From Massilia kyonggiensis (GTDB taxonomy: Bacteria > Pseudomonadota > Gammaproteobacteria > Burkholderiales > Burkholderiaceae_D), in contig NZ_JANUGY010000014.1 in the NCBI RefSeq assembly GCF_024756235.1, positions 1-64,000 on the forward strand: DNA of 64,000 nt, written 5' to 3'. The notes under the pieces are model-generated. The model did no database searches and was not told where the DNA came from. It saw nothing but the letters and a program-made list of their open reading frames with translations. Made by a program: the position numbers and the translations under genes. Below, piece after piece: positions 58,225-64,000 of the stretch (its first letter is position 1; each line of letters opens with the position of its first letter).

Positions 58225-61200
58225 ATGACTTCATCCATCCAAAGACGGCTCGGTGCCTTGCTGCTGGCGGCGTGCTACAGCGGGGCCGGCTTCGCCGCGC
58301 CCGCGCTGCCGCAGGTCGTTGCCGGCCAGGCCACGTTCAACCAGCAGGGCAACGTGTTCTCGATCACGAACACGCCCGGCGCGATCATCAACTGGCAGAG
58401 CTTCAACATCGGTGCCGGCGAGGTCACTCGCTTCATCCAGCAGGGCGCGGACAGCGCGGTGCTGAACCGCGTGATCGGCCAGGATCCGACGAAGATTCTC
58501 GGCGCGCTGCAATCGAACGGCAAGGTCTTCCTGATCAACCCGAACGGCATCCTGTTCGGCCAGGGCGCGCGCGTGGACGTGAACGGTCTCGTGGCCTCCA
58601 CCCTGAACATCAGCGACGCCGACTTCCAGGCGGGCCGCAAGCGCTTCCAGGCCGGTACCGTCGCGGGCGCGGTGCGCAACGAAGGCACCATCGCGACGCC
58701 ATCCGGCGGCCAGGTCTTCCTGATCGCGCCGAACGTCGAGAACACGGGCATCGTCACGGCGCCGAACGGCGACGTGATCCTCGCGGCGGGTCACAGCGTG
58801 CAGCTGGTGGATTCGAACGATCCGGACCTGCGCGTCGAGCTCTCGGCCCCGGCGGGGCAGGCCGTCAACCTGGGCCAGGTGATCGCGCAGGGCGGCCGCA
58901 TCGGCATCTACGGCGCCCTGGTGAACCAGCGCGGCGTCGTCAACGCGGACAGCGCCGTCATGGGCGCGAACGGCCGCGTCGTCCTGAAAGCGAGCCGCGC
59001 CGTCGCGCTGGACGCGGGCAGCGTCACGCGCGCTGCCGGCAGTGCCGGTGCGGACGGCGGCACCGTGCAGGTGCTGGGTGAGCAGGTGAATATCGCCGCG
59101 GGAGCCGGCATCGACGCGAGCGGCCGCAATGGCGGCACGGTGCTCGTCGGCGGCGACTGGCAAGGCGGCGGCAACGTGCTGCGCGCGCAGAACACCAGCG
59201 TCGCACAGGGCGCCGTCATCCGCGCGGATGGCAAAGGTGGTAGTAACGGCGGCAACGGCGGCAAGGTCGTGCTGTGGTCCGATGGCGCGACGGCGGCGCA
59301 CGGCATCGTCTCCGCGCGCGGCACCGCGGCCGGCGGCAAGGTCGAGACGTCGGGCCATGCGCTCGACGTGGACGGCATCGCGGTCGACGCATCCGGCAGC
59401 AAAGGGAAGAACGGTACGTGGCTGCTGGATCCGTACGACATCGAGGTCGTGGCGGGCGGCACGGCGAACGCGAACGACGTCAGGACGTCCTCCGGCGGCG
59501 TATCGACGGGCGTCACGCGCGTGGCCCCAAGCACGCTGACGGCGGCCGGCACAGACGTCATCCTGCAGGCGCAGCACGACCTCACGGTCACGGACGCATT
59601 GAACGCAGCCGGCAGCGTGCGCGCCACGGCGGGCAACGACATCCGCATCAACGCGCAGGTGAGCGCGGGCGGCGATCTCGATTTCCGCGCGCAGAACGCG
59701 TTCACGCTGGGCGCCAACGGCCTGCTGAAAACCGGGAACTACATCGACGTCAGCGCCAACCAGATCACGCTGGCGGGCAACATCGCCGGCAGCGGCCAGT
59801 CGCCGATCCTCACCCTGACGTCGGCCGATCCGGGCCGCGCCATCAGCATCGGCACAGGCGCGGGCAGCACGGCCGGGCTGTCCCTGGACGCCGCATCCCT
59901 GCAGCGCCTGAGCGGCAATCTCTTCGAGATCAACATCGGCAACAGCGCGCATACGGGCACCGTGTCCGTCGACAGCGCGCTTTCCGCGGCGACCAACGTC
60001 GTGCTGGAAAACGCGGGCACCATCCGCATCGGCGCGCCGGTCGACCTGTCCGCGAACGCGGGCAGCCGCTTCATCGCGAGCCAGTACGCGAACGGCGGCC
60101 TGATCGACGTCGCGGGCTCCGTGAAGGCAGGGACATCCGTGCTGCTGCAGGGCGACCGCCTGGCCATCGGCGCGACCGTGGCCGCCGCCAAGGTCAAGCT
60201 GCAACCCAACAGCGCGGACACGCACATGTCGATCGGCGGCACCGGCGGCGGCTTCGCGCTCGGCCAGGCCGCGCTGTCCAACGTGCAGACGAACGACCTC
60301 ACGATCGGCGGACTGGCGGGCGGCTGGGGCGGCATCGACGTCGACGGCGCCGCGAGTTTCGCGGGCGCGAAGCTGACGCTGGATGCGGGTAACGGCGAGC
60401 TGGCGATCAAGGCGCCGCTGGGCGCGACCGGCACGCTGGCGCTGGCTTCGACGCTGGGCATTTATGAACAGAACACCGGCACCGTCAGGTCGGCCAACGT
60501 GGTGCTGCGCGGCGGCCAGGTCGTGTTCACGGGCGCCAACGAGATCGGCACGCTGTCCGGCAGCGCCAGCGGCAATCTGTTCCACGTGGTGAACCAGGGC
60601 AGCCTGCGGATCGGCACCGTCGACGGCATGAGCGGCATCGCCGCACCCAACGCCAGCGTGCGCTTCATCAGCGGCGGCCTCCTGACGCTCGACGCAGGCA
60701 TCGCCGGCGGCACCGACGCGACGCTGGACGCGGCGGGCATCGCGGGCAGCGGCCTGCTGCAGGCCGGCGTGCTGACCCTGGCGTCCAGCGCCGGCATCGG
60801 CACCACGACGACCCCGCTCAAGACCCGCACCGGCATGCTGATGGCGTCCAACCAGGGCACGGGCAGCCTGCCCATCAACATCGCCAACAACGGGCCGCTG
60901 CTGCTGCGCCGGGCCGTGCAGGATGGCGACGGCAATGGCGGCGCGATCGTCATCGACAGCGTGGGCGGCATGACCGTGCCCGCGTTCGACGTGACCAACG
61001 GCGGCGGCGAAGTACGCACCAACAGCGGCGACATCAGCCTCACGACGCACAGCCCGCTGACCATCCACGGCCGCGTGGCGACGACGAGCGGCAACGTGCG
61101 CCTGCTGGCCGACAATGGCGGTGCCGTCACGATCTCGTCCAGCGCGCGCGTGATGTCGGTCAGCGGCAACGTCAGCGTCACGGGCGGTTCCACGCAGATC

Positions 61201-62349
61201 GCGGCCGACAGCATCAGCGTGTCCAGCCCGGACAAGCTGCAGGTCAGCACCACCGGCACCGACACCGGGACGCCGCCGCCGGGCACGACGCCCACGCTCG
61301 ACGCCTGCCTCGCCAACCGCACGACGGCCGGCTGCGGCCCCGTGCTGGCGGCCGCCGTGCAGGCCTGTACGGTCAATCCGTCCGGCCCGCGCTGCGGCGA
61401 GATCATGCCGACGTACGAGACGTGCTCGGCCCAGCCCACCGCGCCGGGCTGCGCTCCCATCATCAGGGAACACGATGCGATCACCGCGTGCATGGCCGAC
61501 CCGAAAGCACCGGGCTGCGCGGCCACCTTGCCCGTCTACGACGTCTGCAAGACGGCACCGGCGACCTACGGCTGCTCGGTCGTCATCAAGGAACACGACG
61601 CGGTCACCGCCTGTATCGCCGACCCGAAAGCGCCGGGCTGCACGACGACCTTGCCGCCGCTGGACCAGTGCCGCGCGGACGGCAGCGCCTACGGCTGCGC
61701 GGCCGTGCTGGCGCGCGCGAAATTCGACGCGTGCCTCGCGAACCCGTCCGGCGCCGGCTGCGGCGACGTCCTGCCGAAGCTGGACGTGTGCAAGCTGACG
61801 CCGTCGCTGGAAGGCTGCACGCAGGTGCTGGCGCTGGGCTTCCAGGCCTGCCTCGCGAACCCGCATGACGCGAGCTGCAGCGGCATCCTGCCCACGCTGA
61901 CGCAATGCCAGGGCAACAGCAAGCTGCCCGGCTGCGACGTCGTGCTGCCCACGCTGGCCCAGTGCATCGGCAGCCCGAGCCTGCAGGGCTGCGACGTGCG
62001 CCTGCCGAGCCTCGCGGTGTGCGCGGCGACACCTGCCACGCCGGGCTGCGAAGCCGTGCTGCCGACGGCATCGTTCTGCAGCACGCATCCGGGCGACGCC
62101 CTCTGCGTGGTGTTCGGCGGCGGCACCGGCACCGGCCAGAACGCGCAGGGCACGCCGGTGTCCCAGGCGGTGCAGACGGTGGTCCAACTCATCAACACGT
62201 CGGCGCCCGCCGTCACGGCGAGCATCACCGGCCGGAGCGACAGCGACACGTCGAAGGCCAAGGCGGACGAACGCCTGGCCGGCATCGTGCAAGCGGAACA
62301 ACCTGGAGTCAAGAATGAAAAACCTGCGACCAAAATGTACTGTAATTGA
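58225..62349 (+). CDS. Two-partner secretion exoprotein (TpsA) with a C-terminal array of 14 C-x8-C units
   Basis: A 1374-residue secreted protein. Signal peptide (LGALLLAACYSGAGFA), then the haemagglutinin-type secretion domain (VVAGQATFNQQGNVFSITNT with NPNGILFGQGARVDVNGLVA), then a beta-helix-type repeat region to about residue 1010. A Pro/Thr linker leads to residues 1028-1294. There 28 Cys occur as 14 units of C-x8-C, separated by 9-12 residues and usually ending in LP; the typical unit is C-x3-P-x3-G-C-x3-L-P. A 60-residue polar tail ends in another Cys (MYCN). I see no Cys between the signal peptide and the array. GAGGATCC precedes the ATG. It overlaps the FecR gene by 35 bp. Confidence 0.93.
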   Translation: MTSSIQRRLGALLLAACYSGAGFAAPALPQVVAGQATFNQQGNVFSITNTPGAIINWQSFNIGAGEVTRFIQQGADSAVLNRVIGQDPTKILGALQSNGKVFLINPNGILFGQGARVDVNGLVASTLNISDADFQAGRKRFQAGTVAGAVRNEGTIATPSGGQVFLIAPNVENTGIVTAPNGDVILAAGHSVQLVDSNDPDLRVELSAPAGQAVNLGQVIAQGGRIGIYGALVNQRGVVNADSAVMGANGRVVLKASRAVALDAGSVTRAAGSAGADGGTVQVLGEQVNIAAGAGIDASGRNGGTVLVGGDWQGGGNVLRAQNTSVAQGAVIRADGKGGSNGGNGGKVVLWSDGATAAHGIVSARGTAAGGKVETSGHALDVDGIAVDASGSKGKNGTWLLDPYDIEVVAGGTANANDVRTSSGGVSTGVTRVAPSTLTAAGTDVILQAQHDLTVTDALNAAGSVRATAGNDIRINAQVSAGGDLDFRAQNAFTLGANGLLKTGNYIDVSANQITLAGNIAGSGQSPILTLTSADPGRAISIGTGAGSTAGLSLDAASLQRLSGNLFEINIGNSAHTGTVSVDSALSAATNVVLENAGTIRIGAPVDLSANAGSRFIASQYANGGLIDVAGSVKAGTSVLLQGDRLAIGATVAAAKVKLQPNSADTHMSIGGTGGGFALGQAALSNVQTNDLTIGGLAGGWGGIDVDGAASFAGAKLTLDAGNGELAIKAPLGATGTLALASTLGIYEQNTGTVRSANVVLRGGQVVFTGANEIGTLSGSASGNLFHVVNQGSLRIGTVDGMSGIAAPNASVRFISGGLLTLDAGIAGGTDATLDAAGIAGSGLLQAGVLTLASSAGIGTTTTPLKTRTGMLMASNQGTGSLPINIANNGPLLLRRAVQDGDGNGGAIVIDSVGGMTVPAFDVTNGGGEVRTNSGDISLTTHSPLTIHGRVATTSGNVRLLADNGGAVTISSSARVMSVSGNVSVTGGSTQIAADSISVSSPDKLQVSTTGTDTGTPPPGTTPTLDACLANRTTAGCGPVLAAAVQACTVNPSGPRCGEIMPTYETCSAQPTAPGCAPIIREHDAITACMADPKAPGCAATLPVYDVCKTAPATYGCSVVIKEHDAVTACIADPKAPGCTTTLPPLDQCRADGSAYGCAAVLARAKFDACLANPSGAGCGDVLPKLDVCKLTPSLEGCTQVLALGFQACLANPHDASCSGILPTLTQCQGNSKLPGCDVVLPTLAQCIGSPSLQGCDVRLPSLAVCAATPATPGCEAVLPTASFCSTHPGDALCVVFGGGTGTGQNAQGTPVSQAVQTVVQLINTSAPAVTASITGRSDSDTSKAKADERLAGIVQAEQPGVKNEKPATKMYCN
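61306..62106 (+). repeat. Coding repeat: 14 cysteine-pair units
   Basis: The DNA from the first to the last Cys codon of the array spans 801 bp and encodes 267 residues: 14 units of 10 residues (C-x8-C) and 13 spacers of 9, 10, 11 or 12 residues. Two units (around CMADPKAPGC and CIADPKAPGC) and the EHDA(I/V)TA spacers before them are nearly identical, a sign of recent internal duplication. The other units have diverged. Confidence 0.9.
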
Positions 62350-63082
62350 GGCGCTGGCCCAGACACTCCTGTGCGCCGTGCTGCTGTTCGGCGCAAGCGC
62401 AGCGTGGGCGGGGCAGGTCGTGGGCGTCGTGGAGCACCTGAGCGGGCCGCTCATGGACCGCAAGGCCGACGGCACCGTCAAGGTACTGGCCGCGAAGTCC
62501 CAGGTGGAGAGCGGCGACACGCTCGTGGCGGAAAAGAACACGTATGCGCAGATCCGCTTCATCGACAACAGCGAGATCACGCTGCGTCCCGGCACGACGT
62601 TCAAGATCGACGACTTCGCCTACGACGCCGACAAGCCGGACGGCGACAGCGCCGTGTTCAGCCTCGTGAAGGGCGGCCTGCGCTCGATCACGGGCCTGCT
62701 GGGCAAGCGCAACAAGGAGAAGTTCCAGCTCAAGACGCCGGCGGCGACCATCGGCATCCGCGGCACGACGTTCATCGCGCAGTGGGTGGAAGACGCGGCG
62801 GCGGTGAAATCGGCGTCCGGACCGGTCAATCCCGGCCTCGTCCCCGGCCTGCACGTGGCCGTGCTGGACGGGATGATCGTCGTGACGAACGCGGGCGGCG
62901 CGCAGCACTTCCCGGCCGGGCAATTCGGCTTCGTGCCCAACATGACCGCGCCGCCGATCGTGCTGCCGCAGAATCCGGGCCTTAAATTCACGCCGCCGCC
63001 GACGTTCAGCACCAGCAGCGGGCCGCTCGCGTCGCAGGGACCGGCGGCGTTGCAGAACACGGTGGACTGCATCGTGCGCTGA
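62315..63082 (+). CDS. Exported FecR-domain protein
   Basis: A 255-residue protein with a signal peptide (LLCAVLLFGASAAWA). A FecR domain follows (GVVEHLSGPLMDRKADGT to TPAATIGIRGTTFIAQW, with NSEITLRPGTTFKIDDF). It has no anti-sigma cytoplasmic segment and no sigma gene nearby, so it is the soluble exported type rather than a TonB-system regulator. The tail is Pro-rich and holds one Cys near the end (VDCIVR). It begins inside the tpsA 3' end with GGAGTCAAG before ATG, so it is translated together with tpsA. Confidence 0.9.
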   Translation: MKNLRPKCTVIEALAQTLLCAVLLFGASAAWAGQVVGVVEHLSGPLMDRKADGTVKVLAAKSQVESGDTLVAEKNTYAQIRFIDNSEITLRPGTTFKIDDFAYDADKPDGDSAVFSLVKGGLRSITGLLGKRNKEKFQLKTPAATIGIRGTTFIAQWVEDAAAVKSASGPVNPGLVPGLHVAVLDGMIVVTNAGGAQHFPAGQFGFVPNMTAPPIVLPQNPGLKFTPPPTFSTSSGPLASQGPAALQNTVDCIVR

Positions 63083-63097
63083 CCGGCGCGGCGCGTG

Positions 63098-63128
63098 AAA
63101 AAAGCCTATGCATGCACAGGCTTTTTTT
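63098..63128 (+). terminator. Terminator of the tpsB-tpsA-fecR transcript
   Basis: Near-perfect palindrome AAGCCTATGCATGCACAGGCTT (one mismatch) flanked by A and T runs. Its right part is repeated at 63388-63410. Confidence 0.8.
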
Positions 63129-63144
63129 GTGGGAGCGGAAATTC

Positions 63145-63350
63145 GGGGTCAGAGCACGTTTTCGTGAAAATTCGGGGTCAGAGCACATTTTGTTGCAAGA
63201 TCTTTTAAGCAGGTAAAGCATGCGGCGCCAGTGCGACCCGTTGAGAAGAGATGGCCGAACCGTTGTCGCACCGAGCCGAAGCTAGACGTTGAGACATTGA
63301 TCAAAAACGTGCTCTGACCCCGAATTTGGGAAAAAATGTGCTCTGACCCC
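63145..63350. repeat. Composite GGGGTCAGAG element
   Basis: Arms GGGGTCAGAGCAC at 63145-63157 and 63174-63186 (29 bp apart), a 122-bp core, and inverted arms GTGCTCTGACCCC at 63309-63321 and 63338-63350 (29 bp apart). The core holds an inverted repeat GTGCGAC (63231-63237) / GTCGCAC (63265-63271). No gene is seen in the core. The element lies in the 336-bp gap between the fecR and phoH-like genes and is flanked by a near-identical 23/24-bp direct repeat (63114-63137 and 63388-63410). Confidence 0.88.
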
Positions 63351-63362
63351 GAATTGGGGGCG

Positions 63363-63402
63363 AAAAAAAGCCTGTGCACCTTCCGATGCACAGGCTTTTT
63401 TG
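63363..63402. terminator. Bidirectional terminator next to phoH-like gene
   Basis: Stem AAAGCCTGTGCA / TGCACAGGCTTT with an 8-base loop; A7 on one side and T6 on the other make it work in both directions. Confidence 0.85.
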
Positions 63403-63418
63403 TGGGAGCGTATGACCG

Positions 63419-64000
63419 TTACAACACGTCGCTCGCGTGATCCGCCAGGCGCGAACGCTCGCCGCGCGCCAGGGTCACGTGGCCGCCGTGACCCCAGCCC
63501 TTGAAGCGGTCGACCACGTACGTCAGGCCGCTCGAGCCCTCGGTGAGGTAAGGCGTGTCGATCTGCGCGATGTTGCCGAGGCAGAGGATCTTCGTGCCCG
63601 GACCCGCGCGCGTGACCAGCGTCTTCATCTGCTTCGGCGTCAGGTTCTGCGCCTCGTCGATGATGAGGAACTTGTTCACGAACGTGCGGCCGCGCATGAA
63701 GTTCAGCGACTTGATCTTGATGCGCGAGCGGATCAGGTCCTGCGTCGCCGCGCGGCCCCAGTCGCCCGCGTCGCCGTCGCCCTTCATGAGCACTTCCAGG
63801 TTGTCGTCGAAGGCGCCCATCCACGGCGACATCTTTTCTTCCTCCGTGCCGGGCAGGAAGCCGATGTCTTCGCCGACGGGCACGGTCACGCGGGTGACGA
63901 TGATCTCGTTGTAGACCTTCGTTTCCAGCACCTGCGCCAGGCCTGCCGCCAGCGCCAGCAGCGTTTTACCGGTACCGGCCTGGCCGAGCAGCGAGACGAA
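63419..64000 (-). CDS. PhoH-family ATPase, 5' part outside the window
   Basis: The visible 193 residues form the C-terminal half of a PhoH domain. Walker A is in LLGQAGTGKTLLALAAG at the window edge, Walker B in FLIIDEAQNLTPKQMKTLVT, followed by LGNIAQIDTPYLTEGSSGLT and the LARGERSRLADHASDVL end. The ending and the IGFLPGTEEEKMSPWMGAFD segment are typical of the PhoH proteins that carry an N-terminal PIN domain (YlaK-like), which would lie beyond 64000. Role in RNA metabolism is inferred from family. Confidence 0.9.
   Translation of the reverse strand, partial: FVSLLGQAGTGKTLLALAAGLAQVLETKVYNEIIVTRVTVPVGEDIGFLPGTEEEKMSPWMGAFDDNLEVLMKGDGDAGDWGRAATQDLIRSRIKIKSLNFMRGRTFVNKFLIIDEAQNLTPKQMKTLVTRAGPGTKILCLGNIAQIDTPYLTEGSSGLTYVVDRFKGWGHGGHVTLARGERSRLADHASDVL

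Noticed and set aside
58231..62604. A 1457-codon open frame on the minus strand opposite tpsA, and similar long antisense frames at 4604-7519, 8765-11695, 23814-27410 and 30716-33667
   Set aside because: High GC keeps stop codons out of the opposite frames. Their proteins are Arg/His/Ala/Val-rich strings with no domain, and each lies over a clearly recognised gene.
62315..63082. FecR as anti-sigma regulator of an iron-uptake system
   Set aside because: No sigma factor or TonB receptor gene is near, and the protein begins with a signal peptide instead of a cytoplasmic anti-sigma domain.

Overview
The window is high-GC, gene-dense DNA. Its gene content and gene order suggest a beta-proteobacterium of the Oxalobacteraceae (Massilia/Telluria-like). 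The main pointers are the PEP-CTERM protein, the leuC-entericidin-leuD-leuB-asd-fimV-truA-trpFBA-accD-folC-dedD-cvpA-purF gene order, and a priB between rpsF and rpsR. This assignment is inferred from protein content, not from a search.

Layout. 1-4.5 kb: a leftward block with a PEP-CTERM protein, two tandem GH30 xylanase-type hydrolases, a receiver-like protein without its phosphoacceptor, and a 39-residue membrane peptide. 4.7-12.2 kb: a tightly overlapping DNA-repair operon of a RecQ helicase followed by the ligase-associated set (MBL exonuclease, ATP-dependent ligase, Lhr-type helicase, metallophosphoesterase). 12.3-19.1 kb: a glycine-zipper envelope protein, a Crp/Fnr regulator, a LuxR-type response regulator, a universal stress protein, and a cheZ-cheA pair. 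19.2-37.4 kb: the large biosynthetic super-cluster (leucine, aspartate semialdehyde, FimV, TruA, tryptophan, malonyl-CoA, folate, DedD/CvpA, PurF, a Cys/Met-type PLP enzyme). 37.5-45.2 kb: a Sel1-repeat protein, a secreted small protein, a stand-alone N-terminal half of RlmI, lexA with a perfect SOS box, the rpsF-priB-rpsR-rplI operon, dnaB, and a DUF47/PiT phosphate transporter pair. 45.2-48.7 kb: a composite repeat element and a lipoprotein pullulanase. 48.8-63.1 kb: a signalling and surface-protein region. Leftward it carries an MBL hydrolase and a GAF-MshEN-GspE-like ATPase. Rightward it carries a GAF/HD-GYP phosphodiesterase, a CHASE2 adenylate cyclase, and a two-partner secretion pair (TpsB/TpsA) followed by a FecR-domain protein. 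The right edge holds a second composite repeat and the 3' part of a phoH-like gene.

The two most unusual things are these. First, the TpsA exoprotein (58225-62349) ends in 14 consecutive C-x8-C units (28 cysteines over 267 residues), which is unexpected in a protein secreted by the two-partner route; its neighbours are a FecR protein and a CHASE2 cyclase. Second, a dispersed GGGGTCAGAG repeat family occurs as solo arms, as simple palindromes that have become the C-terminal tails of two genes, and as two composite elements with the same plan (two arms 29 bp apart, a core of 110-122 bp, two inverted arms 29 bp apart).
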